A DNA stretch of 64,000 nt from Selenomonadales bacterium. GTDB lineage: Bacteria; Bacillota; Negativicutes; Sporomusales; UBA7701. The stretch is taken from NCBI GenBank assembly GCA_029976065.1, contig JARKNV010000016.1:1-64000 (forward strand), written 5' to 3'. Numbering within the stretch: the stretch's first letter is position 1; each line of letters begins with the position of its first letter. The position numbers were made by a program, and so were the translations under genes. Of the stretch, positions 10,054 through 20,493 are shown in pieces. The notes below the pieces were generated by a model, which was given only the letters and a program-made list of their open reading frames with translations, made no database searches and was not told the origin of the DNA.

Positions 10054-10890
10054 GTGAGCCAGTGCCAGACCATACTTGACTGCTTCCGGCGAGTGCTGCC
10101 CTTCCTGGGCGACATCCTCACCGCCGACGTCGGCGTATGTCTCACCGACTGCGAGAAAGTCCTCCTCTACAAACCCGGCAAGAGCGTCGACCTCAAAATC
10201 CAGGTCGGCAGGGAGCTCGTCCCCCAAATGGCCGCCTACCAGGCCATCCACGAGCAGCGGCGCATCTTCACCCGCATCGACGCCTCCCTCCACGGCATAC
10301 CCTTCGTCGCCGTCGCCGCCCCCATCCATGATGAAAGCGGCACAATCGTCGGCGCCGCCATCCTTACCGAATCGATCGAGCGGCAGGACGCCCTGCGGCA
10401 GGTCGCCGACAAACTCAACGACAGCATCGCCACCCTCGCCGGCGGCACCCGGCAGATCGCCGCCCAGACCGAGGAAATCGCCGCCCTCAGCGGCGAACTC
10501 GCCGGCAGCGCCCGCCAGTCGCAAGCCAAGGTCGACCAGACCGACCAAGTCCTCAGCCTCATAAAAAACGTCGCCGGCCAGACCAACCTCCTCGGCCTCA
10601 ACGCCGCCATCGAAGCCGCCCGCGTCGGCGACCTCGGCCGCGGCTTCGGCGTCGTCGCCGAAGAAATCCGCAAACTCGCCGCCGGCAGCGCCGACTCCAT
10701 CAAACAGATCGAAGGCGTCATCAAAGAAATAAAACACGACAGCAACACCGTCGCCCGGCAGCTTGAGGTCATCGACGGCCTCATCGCCGGCATCGCCGGG
10801 GAAGTGCAGACCATCGCCGCCGCCGCCCAGGCAACCAGCACCCTGTCCAGAGAACTGGAAAAAATGGCCGCCGATATCGCCGGCAGCTGA
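10054..10890 (+). CDS. Soluble methyl-accepting chemotaxis-type signalling protein
   Basis: 278 residues with no membrane segment. Residues about 1-120 form a small sensor (GAF/cache-like, with a [20 protein letters not shown] strand pair), and the rest is the coiled-coil MCP signalling domain with the highly conserved tip [15 protein letters not shown] and [15 protein letters not shown] 10054 is chosen for GGAGGTG six bases upstream; an ATG at 10021 in frame lacks a site. It sits inside the operon between two E1 modules, so it may tell the chemotaxis machinery about the operon's substrate or a product inside the cell. The ligand is unknown. Confidence 0.88.
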   Translation: MSQCQTILDCFRRVLPFLGDILTADVGVCLTDCEKVLLYKPGKSVDLKIQVGRELVPQMAAYQAIHEQRRIFTRIDASLHGIPFVAVAAPIHDESGTIVGAAILTESIERQDALRQVADKLNDSIATLAGGTRQIAAQTEEIAALSGELAGSARQSQAKVDQTDQVLSLIKNVAGQTNLLGLNAAIEAARVGDLGRGFGVVAEEIRKLAAGSADSIKQIEGVIKEIKHDSNTVARQLEVIDGLIAGIAGEVQTIAAAAQATSTLSRELEKMAADIAGS

Positions 10891-10927
10891 CATAACAGCG
10901 CATACCACCCCCTCCCGCGGGCTCGCG

Positions 10928-10963
10928 GCGGACCCGGTCGGCCGTCCCGGCCGCCGGTTCCGC
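10928..10963 (+). other. Stem-loop between the first and second E1 modules
   Basis: GCGGACCCGGTCGGCC and GGCCGCCGGTTCCGC form a GC-rich stem with a four-base loop and no U-tract. Possible processing or attenuation point; role inferred. Confidence 0.4.
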
Positions 10964-11016
10964 CCGTCCCCGTCTATCCATCCGCCCCGACTTATCCACG
11001 AGGCTGGTGCATAAAC

Positions 11017-12012
11017 ATGAATACAAGCAAATATAGCCTGGAAACCCTGCTGCGCTTCTACCGCGAAATGCAGCGCATCCGGCAGTTCGATCTCAAAGCC
11101 GCCGCACTCTTCGCCCAGGGCCGCCTGGCCGGCAACATCCACACCTGCGTCGGCCAGGAAGCCACCGCCGTCGGCGCCTGCCAGGCCCTCGAACCCGGCG
11201 ACCTCATCACCTCCACCCACCGCGGCCACGGCCACTGCCTCGCCAAAGGCTGCCGGGCCGCCGTCATGATGGCCGAACTCTTCGGCAAAGCCACCGGCTA
11301 CTGCAAAGGCAAAGGCGGCTCCATGCACATCGCCGACCTCGGCCTCGGCATCCTCGGCGCCAACGGCATCGTCGGCGCCGGCATCCCCATCGCCGCCGGC
11401 TCGGCCCTCGCCACCAAAATCAAAGGCGGCCGCGAAGTCACCCTCGCCTTCTTCGGCGACGGCGCCGCCAACGAAGGCGTCTGCCACGAAGCCCTCAACA
11501 TAGCCTCCGCCTGGTCCCTGCCCGCCATCTTCCTGTGCGAAAACAACAAATACGGCGTCTCCGTCGCCATCGACCGCGTCACCAACATCGCCGACCTCGC
11601 CGACCGCGCCCGGGCCTACGGCATCCCCGGCCTCGTCGTCGACGGCAACGACGCCGTCGCCGTCCACGAAGCCGTCGCCGCCGCCGCCGCCCGCGCCAGG
11701 GCAGGGGAGGGGCCCACCCTCATCGAGGCCAAAACCTACCGCCACCGCGGCCACTACGAAGGCGACCCGCAAACCTACAAACCCGCCGACGAAGCCGCCG
11801 CCTGGAAAAAACGCGACCCCCTCGCCATCCTCGCACACGCCGTCCTCGCCCTCCGGCCCGACGCCGCCGGCGACCTGGCCGCCATCGAAGAAAGCGTCGC
11901 CCGGGAAATCGAGGACGCCGTCGCCTTCGCCGAACAGTCGCCCTACCCCGACCCGGCCGAAGCCGTCCGCGACGTCTACGCCGCCGACAACGAAAGGAGC
12001 GTGGCGCGATGA
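11017..12012 (+). CDS. acoA: Acetoin/2-oxoacid dehydrogenase E1 alpha, copy 2
   Basis: 331 residues with the TPP motif GDGAANEGVCHEALN...ENNKYG and the STHRGHGHCLAKGC stretch. It differs from copy 1 near the active-site entry: NIHTCVGQEATAVGACQAL in place of GFVHLYIGEEAIAVGV, which may mean a different substrate. ATG 11017 has no strong ribosome site close by (AGGCTGG is 12 bases upstream), so start is moderately sure. The stop overlaps the start of the following beta gene (ATGA), indicating coupled synthesis. Confidence 0.9.
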   Translation: MNTSKYSLETLLRFYREMQRIRQFDLKAAALFAQGRLAGNIHTCVGQEATAVGACQALEPGDLITSTHRGHGHCLAKGCRAAVMMAELFGKATGYCKGKGGSMHIADLGLGILGANGIVGAGIPIAAGSALATKIKGGREVTLAFFGDGAANEGVCHEALNIASAWSLPAIFLCENNKYGVSVAIDRVTNIADLADRARAYGIPGLVVDGNDAVAVHEAVAAAAARARAGEGPTLIEAKTYRHRGHYEGDPQTYKPADEAAAWKKRDPLAILAHAVLALRPDAAGDLAAIEESVAREIEDAVAFAEQSPYPDPAEAVRDVYAADNERSVAR

Positions 12013-12995
12013 GGACCATCACCTACGGCCAGGCCGTCAGCGAAGCCCTCCGCGAAGAAATGCGCCGCGACGAAAACGTCTTCGTCATGGGCGAAGACAT
12101 GGCCGTCATGGGCAGCGTCTTCGGCCTCACCAAAGGCTTCCTCGAAGACTTCGGCCCCCAGCGGGTCCTCGACACCCCCATCTCCGAAGCCGGCTTCACC
12201 GCCATGGCCGTCGGCGCCGCCCTGCGCGGCCTCCGGCCGGTCGTCGAAATAATGTACGTCGACTTCACCCCCGTCTGCTTCGACCCCCTCGCCAACCAGG
12301 CCGCCAAAATGCGCTACATGACCGGCGGCCAGGCCTCCGTCCCCCTCGTCCTCCGCTGCCCCGGCGGCGCCGGCCGGCGCAACGCCGGCCAGCACTCCCA
12401 GAGCCTCGAAGCCCTCTTCACCCACATCCCCGGCCTCAAAGTCATCGCCCCGTCCACCCCGGCCGACATCAAAGGCCTTCTCAAAACCGCCATCCGTGAC
12501 GACGACCCCGTCGTCTGCATCGAGCATAAACTCCTCTACGCCACCAAAGGCGAAGTACCCGACGGCGAACACCTCGTCCCCCTCGGCGCCGCCGCCGTCA
12601 AGCGTCCCGGCCGCCACGTCACCCTCGTCGCCTGGTCCCGCCAGGTCCACTCCGCCCTCGCAGCCGCCGACATCCTCGCCGGCCAGGACATCGACGCCGA
12701 AGTCCTCGACCTCAGGAGCCTCGTCCCCCTCGACTGGGACGCCCTCGCCGCCTCCGTCCGCAAAACCCACCGCGTCCTCGTCGTCCATGAAGCCGTCAAA
12801 CGCGGCGGCTACGGCGCCGAGCTCGCCGCCCAGATCGGCGAGGAGCTCTTCGATTACCTCGACGCCCCCGTCACAAGAGTCGCCGGCCTCAACGTCGTCC
12901 CGCCCTTCAGCCCGGCGCTCGAAGACCTCGTCTACCCCAACCCCGGCGGCATCGCCGCCGCCGTCTCCGCAACCCTCGGCCGGCAACCGGCGTAA
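12009..12995 (+). CDS. acoB: Acetoin/2-oxoacid dehydrogenase E1 beta, copy 2
   Basis: 328 residues, transketolase family beta subunit with NVFVMGEDMAVMGSVFGLTKG, GQHSQSLEALFTHIPGLKV and VHEAVKRGGYGAELAA. Starts at the ATGA overlap with the alpha gene. It is followed after 30 bases by the E2 gene, so this pair is the one genetically nearest to acoC. Confidence 0.9.
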   Translation: MRTITYGQAVSEALREEMRRDENVFVMGEDMAVMGSVFGLTKGFLEDFGPQRVLDTPISEAGFTAMAVGAALRGLRPVVEIMYVDFTPVCFDPLANQAAKMRYMTGGQASVPLVLRCPGGAGRRNAGQHSQSLEALFTHIPGLKVIAPSTPADIKGLLKTAIRDDDPVVCIEHKLLYATKGEVPDGEHLVPLGAAAVKRPGRHVTLVAWSRQVHSALAAADILAGQDIDAEVLDLRSLVPLDWDALAASVRKTHRVLVVHEAVKRGGYGAELAAQIGEELFDYLDAPVTRVAGLNVVPPFSPALEDLVYPNPGGIAAAVSATLGRQPA

Positions 12996-13025
12996 ACCAT
13001 AAACAATTTCCGAGGAGGAAGAAAT

Positions 13026-14312
13026 ATGGCGACAAACTTCGCAATGCCCCAGCTTGGGCTCACCATGACAGAAGGCACCGTCAGCAAGTGGTTCAAACAA
13101 GTCGGGGAAAAGGTAGCCGCCGGCGAAGTCCTCGCCGAAATCTCCACCGACAAAATCACCAACCAGATCGAAGCCCCCGCTGACGGCGTCCTGCTGGCCG
13201 TCTTCGTCCCCGAAGGCGGCGTCGCCCCCGTCAAAGCCGTTCTCGCCGTCATCGGCGCCTCCGGCGAAAAAGTCGATCTCGCCGCCCCGGAAGTCGCCGC
13301 CGCTGCCGCCCCTGCCTCCGCCGCTCCGGCCCAGGCGCCCGCCGCCGGCCCCGCAGTCGCCGCCGCCGAAGCGGGCGGCCGCGTCATCGCCTCGCCCCTC
13401 GCCAAAAAACTCGCCAAAGAAAAAGGCCTCGACCTTGCCCTCATCACCGGCACCGGCCCCAATGGCCGCATCGTCGAACAGGACATCCTCGACTACGCCG
13501 CCCGCCAGGCCGCGGCCCCCAAAGCCTCGCCCCTGGCCGCCAAAATAGCCGCCGAGCGCGGCGTCAGCCTCGCCGCCATCGGCAAAGACAGCCGCATCAT
13601 GGCCGCCGACGTCCTCGCCGCCCTGCCGGCCCAGGCGCCCGCCGCCGCCGTTCCCCTCACCGGCATGCGCAAAATCATCTCCGACCGCATGAGCCGCAGC
13701 TGGCAGACCACCCCCCACGTCCACCACACCGTCGAAGTCGATATGTCCGCAGCCTTGAGCCTCAAAGACAAGCTCGCCGGGATGGGGACCAAGCTTTCCC
13801 TCACCGAACTCATCGTCAAATGCACCGCCCAAGCGCTCACCGAATACCCCATGGTCAACAACGCCTTCGTCGACGGCGCGCTCGTCATCAACCAAGCCAT
13901 CAACATCGGCGTCGCCGTCGCCCTCGAAAACGGCCTTATCGTACCCGTCGTCCGCGACGCCGACAAGAAAACCCTCGGCCAGCTGCGGACCGAAATCGCC
14001 GACCTTGCCGCCAAGGCGCGGGAAGGCAGGCTGCTACCCGACGAATACAGCGGCGGCACCTTCACCGTCAGCAACCTCGGCATGTACGGCGTCGACCACT
14101 TCACCCCCATCATCAACCCGCCCGAAAGCGGCATCTTCGGTGTCTGCCGCACCGTGGAACGCCCTGTCGTCGTCGCCGGCGCCATTGTCATCCGCCCGAT
14201 GATGAACCTCTGCCTCGGCTACAACCACCGCGTCGTCGACGGCGCCCTGGCCGGCAAATTCACCGCCCGCGTCCGCGAACTCCTCGAACAGCCGCTGCTG
14301 CTGCTGGTCTAG
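13026..14312 (+). CDS. acoC: Dihydrolipoyl acyltransferase E2
   Basis: 428 residues. Residues 1-80 are a lipoyl domain with the lipoylated lysine in STDKITNQIEAPADG (Lys43). An Ala/Pro-rich linker follows, then two peripheral subunit-binding motifs in a row (about 120-157, SPLAKKLAKEKGLDL; and about 163-200, SPLAAKIAAERGVSL), then the catalytic acyltransferase domain ending with NHRVVDGALAG, which carries the active-site His and Asp. Two binding motifs instead of one could let the core hold more than one peripheral enzyme at a time; this fits an operon with two E1 pairs. Ribosome site GAGGAGG precedes ATG 13026. Confidence 0.92.
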   Translation: MATNFAMPQLGLTMTEGTVSKWFKQVGEKVAAGEVLAEISTDKITNQIEAPADGVLLAVFVPEGGVAPVKAVLAVIGASGEKVDLAAPEVAAAAAPASAAPAQAPAAGPAVAAAEAGGRVIASPLAKKLAKEKGLDLALITGTGPNGRIVEQDILDYAARQAAAPKASPLAAKIAAERGVSLAAIGKDSRIMAADVLAALPAQAPAAAVPLTGMRKIISDRMSRSWQTTPHVHHTVEVDMSAALSLKDKLAGMGTKLSLTELIVKCTAQALTEYPMVNNAFVDGALVINQAINIGVAVALENGLIVPVVRDADKKTLGQLRTEIADLAAKAREGRLLPDEYSGGTFTVSNLGMYGVDHFTPIINPPESGIFGVCRTVERPVVVAGAIVIRPMMNLCLGYNHRVVDGALAGKFTARVRELLEQPLLLLV

Positions 14313-14337
14313 ATAGAATGTCCCCCAGGAGGTTAAT

Positions 14338-15728
<1,391 letters not shown>

Positions 15729-15729
<1 letters not shown>

Positions 15730-16394
15730 TGCGCCGCTGCCTCCTCCTCCAGCCCGGTCTCGTTAACTACGACACCGGGCTGGTTCTGCAGAACGAAGCC
15801 CGCTCCCTCGTAGAAAGCGGCCGCTACGACGGCATCCTCATCCTCCTTGAGCACCCCGCCGTCGTCACCATCGGCCGCGGCGGCGGCGACGAAAACCTCG
15901 TCGCCCACCCCGCCTGGTTCCAGGCCAAGGGCATCGCCGTCGCCCATACCGACCGCGGCGGCAACGTCACCGGCCACAACCCCGGCCAGCTCGTCGGCTA
16001 CCCCATCTTCAACCTCGCCAAATGGCGGCAGGACGTCCACTGGTACGTCCACACCCTCGAGGAAGCCGTCATCCGCACCCTCGCCCGCTACGGACTAAAA
16101 GCCGGCCGCAAAGCAAAATACACCGGCGTCTGGCTCGCCGACGACAAAATCGCCGCCATCGGCGTCAGCGTCCGGCGGTGGATCACCGGCCACGGCCTCG
16201 CCCTCAACGTCGCCAACGACCTCGCCCTCTTCGACGCCATCGTCCCCTGCGGCATCAGCGAATTCGGCGTCACCAGCCTCCAAAAGGCCGGCGCCGCCGC
16301 CGCCCTCCCCGCCGTCGCCGCCGCCCTCGCCGAGGAAATAGCCGCCCTCTTCGAGCTTGAATACGTCCAACCCCAAGGAGATGAAAACCAGTGA
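15729..16394 (+). CDS. lipB: Lipoyl(octanoyl) transferase
   Basis: 221 residues of the LipB family: an [13 protein letters not shown] strand, [15 protein letters not shown], the lysine in the [17 protein letters not shown] region, and the catalytic Cys in [13 protein letters not shown]. It moves octanoyl groups from acyl carrier protein to the lipoyl domains of E2. The usual RGGxVTxHGPGQ motif reads [12 protein letters not shown] here, a Gly-to-Asn change beside the active site that is worth noting. The start shares one base with the lpdA stop. Confidence 0.9.
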
Positions 16395-17260
16395 CCACCG
16401 CGGAAGCCCCGCGCCCGCCCTGGCTCGTCCAGCGCGTCGCCCCCGGCGCCTTCGAAAAAGTAAGCGCCCTCCTCGGCGGCCTCGGCCTTCATACCGTCTG
16501 CCAGAGCGCCCATTGCCCCAACATCGGCGAATGCTTCGGCCACGGCACCGCCACCTTCCTCGTCCTCGGCGGCGTCTGCACCCGCGGCTGCACCTTCTGC
16601 GCCGTCCCCAAAGGCGTCCCCGTCCACGCCGACCCCGGTGAGCCCGCCCGCGTCGCCCAGGCTGCCGCCGCTTTAGGCCTCCGCCACGCCGTCGTCACCT
16701 CCGTCACCCGCGACGACCTCCCCGACGGCGGCGCCGCTCACTTCGCCGCTGTCATCCATGCCCTGCGCACCGCCTGCCCCGGCATCAGCGTCGAAGTCCT
16801 CACCCCTGACTTCGCCGGCAGCGAAGCCGCCCTCGGCGTCGTCCTCGCCGCCCGCCCCGACGTCTTCAACCACAACCTCGAAACCGTCCCCCGCCTCTAT
16901 CCCGCCGTCCGGCCCGGCGCCGGCTACCAACGCTCCCTCGCCCTCCTCGCCGCCGCCGCCCGCGAACCCCTCCTCGTCAAAAGCGGCCTCATGCTCGGCC
17001 TCGGCGAACAGGCAAGCGAAATCCACGCCGTCCTCGCCGACCTCGCCGCCGCCGGCGTCCGCGCCGTCACTCTCGGCCAGTACCTCCGGCCCTCGCCCCG
17101 CCACCTCCCGGTCGTCGAATACCTCCACCCCGACCAATTCCGCCGCTACGAGGAAGCCGCCCGCGCCATAGGCTTCAGCCACGTCGCCGCCGGCCCCCTC
17201 GTCCGCAGCTCCTACCACACCGCCGCCTTCGTGAACGGCCCGAAAAATTGTAACCCTTGA
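16391..17260 (+). CDS. lipA: Lipoyl synthase (radical SAM)
   Basis: 289 residues with both iron-sulfur cluster motifs of LipA: the auxiliary cluster cysteines 37, 42 and 48 in [12 protein letters not shown], and the radical-SAM cysteines 63, 67 and 70 in CTRGCTFC, plus the C-terminal RSSYHT serine that ligates the auxiliary cluster. It inserts two sulfur atoms into the octanoyl chain bound to E2. GTG start overlaps the lipB stop (GTGA). Together lipB and lipA let this operon make and lipoylate its own dehydrogenase. Confidence 0.94.
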   Translation: MTTAEAPRPPWLVQRVAPGAFEKVSALLGGLGLHTVCQSAHCPNIGECFGHGTATFLVLGGVCTRGCTFCAVPKGVPVHADPGEPARVAQAAAALGLRHAVVTSVTRDDLPDGGAAHFAAVIHALRTACPGISVEVLTPDFAGSEAALGVVLAARPDVFNHNLETVPRLYPAVRPGAGYQRSLALLAAAAREPLLVKSGLMLGLGEQASEIHAVLADLAAAGVRAVTLGQYLRPSPRHLPVVEYLHPDQFRRYEEAARAIGFSHVAAGPLVRSSYHTAAFVNGPKNCNP

Positions 17261-17284
17261 CACAAACGCCTCGTCTGTTATTAA
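17257..17284 (+). promoter_or_regulatory. Sigma-A type promoter of the DUF815 gene
   Basis: TTGACA (17257-17262), a 16-base spacer and TATTAA (17279-17284). The -35 box overlaps the lipA stop codon. Confidence 0.6.
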
Positions 17285-17343
17285 ATAGATGTAATATCGG
17301 TTTCCGCCCTCCGCGGACACCTAAACACTGACGAGGTGATCCC

Positions 17344-18576
17344 ATGTTTTCCGCACTCAATGACCTGGTAATATTCCGCAGCCTCCTCGACGACCCGGTC
17401 GTCAAACAGCTCCTGGCCCGCGACGAAAGGGCGGGGGAGGGGGGAACCCTGTCGCCTGCCACCGTCGGCGCCCTCATCGCCCTCGCCGAGCAATACGGCC
17501 TCGCCGGCAACATCCTCGGCGACTATCTCATCTATCTCCTCGTCGTCGACGAGAATCCCTTCAGCATCACCGCCGAAAAACAGCGCGGCCAGGTCGGCGC
17601 AAGCCTTCTCGCCGCCGGTGCCCACGACCTCGCCATCTTAAGGCGTCTTTACGACCGCGCCGCCGCCCTCGCCGGCGGTCTCCTCGCCGGCTACCGGCCC
17701 ACCGTCGCCAGCGACCTCCTCGCCTTCACCGCCCTCAAACAAAGCTGGGCCGATCCCGCCGCCGCCGACCCCGCCGCCTGCGCCGCCCTGCTCGCCCGCC
17801 ACTACGGCGTCTACGGCTGTGGACAGATGGCCAACCACGTCGCCTTCCGCTGGGACCGCAAAAACGGCCTCATCGGCATAACCCAATACGACAAAACCAC
17901 CTTCGACGACATCATCGGCTACGAGCGCCAGAAAAACACCCTCAAAGAAAACACCGAAGCCTTCCTCGCCGGCCGCCCCGCCAACAACGTCCTCCTCATC
18001 GGCCCCCGCGGCACCGGCAAATCCTCCACCGTCAAAGCCCTCGTCAACGCTTATGCCATCAGAGGCCTGCGCCTCGTCGAAGTCGCCAAGAGCGACCTTC
18101 TCCACCTTCAGGACGTCAGCGACCTCCTCGGCAGCCGCGGCAAAAAATGCATCCTCTTCCTCGACGACCTCTCCTTCGAAGAATCCGACGGCGACTTCAA
18201 GCACCTCAAAACCGTCATCGACGGCTCCCTCCAGACCAGGCCGGCCAACGTCCTCATCTACGCCACCTCCAACCGCCGCCACCTCGTCAAGGAAACGTGG
18301 CAGGACCGCCAGGGCGGCGACGACGAAATCCACCGCTTCGACTCCCTCAACGAAAAAATCGCCCTCGCCGACCGCTTCGGCCTTACAATTACCTTCCCGT
18401 CCCCCGACCAGCAGGAATACCTCAACATCGTCCACAAACTCGCCCAGAAGCACAAAATCACCCTCGGCGAAGAACAACTCAACAAAGAAGCCCTGCAGTG
18501 GGAATTCAGCCATTCGGGGAGGTCGGGCCGAGTGGCCCGCCAATTCATCCAGCATCTTCTAGGCAAAATAGTTTAG
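17344..18576 (+). CDS. DUF815 family AAA ATPase
   Basis: 410 residues. Residues about 1-170 are helical; the rest is a DUF815 ATPase with Walker A GPRGTGKSS (about 219-227), Walker B CILFLDDLSFE and a sensor stretch ATSNRRHLVKE. The family is common in spore-forming and other bacteria but its job is not established; an AAA-type remodelling or loading role is inferred. GAGGTG precedes the ATG, and an own promoter is seen upstream. It is followed by palindromic repeat copy 3. Confidence 0.88.
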   Translation: MFSALNDLVIFRSLLDDPVVKQLLARDERAGEGGTLSPATVGALIALAEQYGLAGNILGDYLIYLLVVDENPFSITAEKQRGQVGASLLAAGAHDLAILRRLYDRAAALAGGLLAGYRPTVASDLLAFTALKQSWADPAAADPAACAALLARHYGVYGCGQMANHVAFRWDRKNGLIGITQYDKTTFDDIIGYERQKNTLKENTEAFLAGRPANNVLLIGPRGTGKSSTVKALVNAYAIRGLRLVEVAKSDLLHLQDVSDLLGSRGKKCILFLDDLSFEESDGDFKHLKTVIDGSLQTRPANVLIYATSNRRHLVKETWQDRQGGDDEIHRFDSLNEKIALADRFGLTITFPSPDQQEYLNIVHKLAQKHKITLGEEQLNKEALQWEFSHSGRSGRVARQFIQHLLGKIV

Positions 18577-18579
18577 CGT

Positions 18580-18697
18580 ACGTTGATAAGCCCCCATCTG
18601 CGTTGTTGTTCCGCCTGGCGCTTGCTAGCGTACGGCCCGAGTACGCGTCGCGGCACGCCAGGCGGAGCCGCCTAGCATCTGGGGACTTCTGAACGCC
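18580..18697. repeat. Interspersed palindromic repeat, copy 3
   Basis: Arms CGTTGATAAGCCCCCATCTG and CATCTGGGGACTTCTGAACG; centre GCGTACGGCCCGAGTACGC. It starts four bases after the DUF815 stop. Confidence 0.8.
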
Positions 18698-18727
18698 CGC
18701 TCGCAGATAGGGGCCGATATTAACAAG

Positions 18728-18789
18728 AGCTCTATCAAGGCCCGGGCTATGCCCGCGCCTTGATAGAGCTGCCGCGCCCGACGGCGCGG
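18728..18789. repeat. Tandem palindromes downstream of repeat copy 3
   Basis: AGCTCTATCAAGGC (18728-18741) and GCCTTGATAGAGCT (18757-18770) are perfect 14-bp arms with an inner GGGC/GCCC stem. CCGCGCC-CGAC-GGCGCGG follows at 18772-18789 and recurs in the insert of repeat copy 1 near 614-631. The 18577-18903 gap holds only this, repeat copy 3 and a terminator. Confidence 0.7.
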
Positions 18790-18810
18790 AAACCTTCTAT
18801 CCCGAATAAT

Positions 18811-18836
18811 AAAACTGCCGTAAGGCAGTTTTTTCG
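18811..18836 (+). terminator. Rho-independent terminator
   Basis: AAAACTGCC-GTAA-GGCAGTTTT followed by further T residues; ends the DUF815 transcript. Confidence 0.8.
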
Positions 18837-18903
18837 TTTTCCGAAGGTTTTTGCCATACCTTGACGAAATTTTCTACTTCGACAGAACTTGGGAGGTGGA
18901 ACG

Positions 18904-19788
18904 GTGATTCCCTATCGGCGGCTTGCGGCAATCGTCGTCGCGCTCATCCTCGTCCTGGCGGTTCAGGCCACGGCCTTCGCCGCCATCCTGGTCATCCCCG
19001 AGCCGGGCGCCGACCCGGCCCACGTCGCCCTCGTCCGGGAAGCCGCCGACGCCTTCACCGCCATCGTCGCCGCCGAACTGGGCGTCACCCTCGACAACGA
19101 CGTGCGCCTCTTCGTCTGCCCCACCGGCGAAAGCTACCGCGCCGTCCTCGTCCGCGAACTGCGCCAGCGCCCCGACCTCGCCGCACGCGCCGCCGAAGTC
19201 ACCGCCGGCATGTCCGGCGGGCGCATCAAAGCCGTCGCCGTCAACTTCGGCGCTTTAAACGGCGGCACGGCCGGCGTCCGCGCCTGCAAAACCGCCGCCC
19301 ACGAACTCTTCCACCAATTGCAGTACCAACTCGCCGGCCACAACCTCGGCAAATCCTTCTACTGGCTCAAAGAAGGCGCCGCCGACCTCTTCGGCGCCGC
19401 CGTCGCCGAAAAGCTCGGCTACCAGAGCCTCGACCAATGGAAGCTCGACCGGCTCGACACCCTCCGCCAAGCCGGCGACCACGTATCCCCGCAGGAAATC
19501 CTCGCCACCAATCTCGACAAATGGACCGGGCTGCTCGAAGACAATCGGCACCCCTACGAAATAGCCGACCTCCTGGTCCTCTGCCTCATGGACCGGACGC
19601 AACCCGGCGGCCGCCGCGCCATCGGCGAATACTACCGCCTCCTCGGCCAGGGCCTCGAAAACGGCCAAGCCTTCGAGCGGGCTTTCGCCATCCGCCCGGA
19701 AAACCTCGTCGCCGGCTTCCGGACCTGGTTCGCCCACACCTCCGCCCGGGCGGCCGGCAACAAGCTCCCCGCCAACGCCGCCAACTGA
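18904..19788 (+). CDS. Secreted zinc metallopeptidase-like protein (HExxH)
   Basis: 294 residues with an N-terminal signal peptide (hydrophobic residues about 8-28, ending ATAFA). The zinc motif HELFH lies at about 133-137 and a third-ligand type motif KEGAADLFG (Glu about 157) 20 residues later, the gluzincin arrangement seen in peptidase MA-like proteins. It probably acts outside the membrane or in the cell envelope; the target is unknown. GTG 18904 is chosen because GGGAGGTGG sits just ahead; a TTG at 18889 is further upstream. It converges on mgtC across a shared terminator. Confidence 0.75.
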   Translation: MIPYRRLAAIVVALILVLAVQATAFAAILVIPEPGADPAHVALVREAADAFTAIVAAELGVTLDNDVRLFVCPTGESYRAVLVRELRQRPDLAARAAEVTAGMSGGRIKAVAVNFGALNGGTAGVRACKTAAHELFHQLQYQLAGHNLGKSFYWLKEGAADLFGAAVAEKLGYQSLDQWKLDRLDTLRQAGDHVSPQEILATNLDKWTGLLEDNRHPYEIADLLVLCLMDRTQPGGRRAIGEYYRLLGQGLENGQAFERAFAIRPENLVAGFRTWFAHTSARAAGNKLPANAAN

Positions 19789-19814
19789 AAAACCGCCGGT
19801 CGACCGGCGGTTTT
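19789..19814. terminator. Bidirectional terminator between convergent genes
   Basis: A 26-base perfect palindrome, AAAACCGCCGGT-CG-ACCGGCGGTTTT at its core, with A and T runs at its ends; serves both the metallopeptidase gene and mgtC. Confidence 0.85.
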
Positions 19815-19824
19815 CCTCATTCTT

Positions 19825-20493
19825 TCACTTCTTATCGATATCCAGCACCCCTTCGATGCCGCACAACTCCCTGATCACCTGGTCGAGCTCGTTCTTCTCC
19901 GACAGCTTCACCGTCACCGGAATATAAATCTTTCCCGGCTCCTCCGCGTCCTCGATCTGGATCTGGAGGATACCCACCCCCAGACCGCCCAGGCACGAGC
20001 CGATGCGGCCGATCTGTCCCGGCTTGTCGAGCGACTTGATCAACAGGTCCCTCACCCGCGGACTGCGCTTCGCGTACAACTGGTCGATCTTCGGCAGCAC
20101 CTCCAGCGCCAGCACCACCAGCACCGTCGTCGCCACCGCGCCCACCAGCGCGCCCACCCCGGCCGCGATGCCCACGCTCGCCACCACCCATAGGCTGGCG
20201 GCCGTCGTCAGGCCCTTGATCGTCGGCCCCTCCTTCATAATCGCCCCGGCGCCGAGGAAACCGATCCCGCTCACCACCTGGGCGGCCAGGCGGGCCGGGT
20301 CGGCATTCGTCATCCCCTGCACGTTGTAGTACAGGTTAAGCGACAAAACCGCCACCAGGCACGACCCCAGACACACCAGGATATGCGTCCTCAGGCCCGC
20401 CGTCTTGCCGCGGTGCTGCCGCTCGAAACCGATGATCCCGCCCAGGACAACCGAAAGCACCAGGCGCATCACCATCGTATAATCGTCAACCAA
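19825..20493 (-). CDS. MgtC/SapB family membrane protein
   Basis: 222 residues. The first 140 hold about five hydrophobic segments with family motifs GGIIGFERQHRGKTAGLRTH and QVVSGIGFLGAGAI; the last 80 form a soluble ACT-like domain (IPVTVKLSEKNELDQVIREL). Relatives are linked to magnesium limitation and membrane potential control, often without being transporters. Its start overlaps the phoU stop by eight bases, so the two form one minus-strand operon. Confidence 0.88.
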   Translation of the reverse strand: MVDDYTMVMRLVLSVVLGGIIGFERQHRGKTAGLRTHILVCLGSCLVAVLSLNLYYNVQGMTNADPARLAAQVVSGIGFLGAGAIMKEGPTIKGLTTAASLWVVASVGIAAGVGALVGAVATTVLVVLALEVLPKIDQLYAKRSPRVRDLLIKSLDKPGQIGRIGSCLGGLGVGILQIQIEDAEEPGKIYIPVTVKLSEKNELDQVIRELCGIEGVLDIDKK

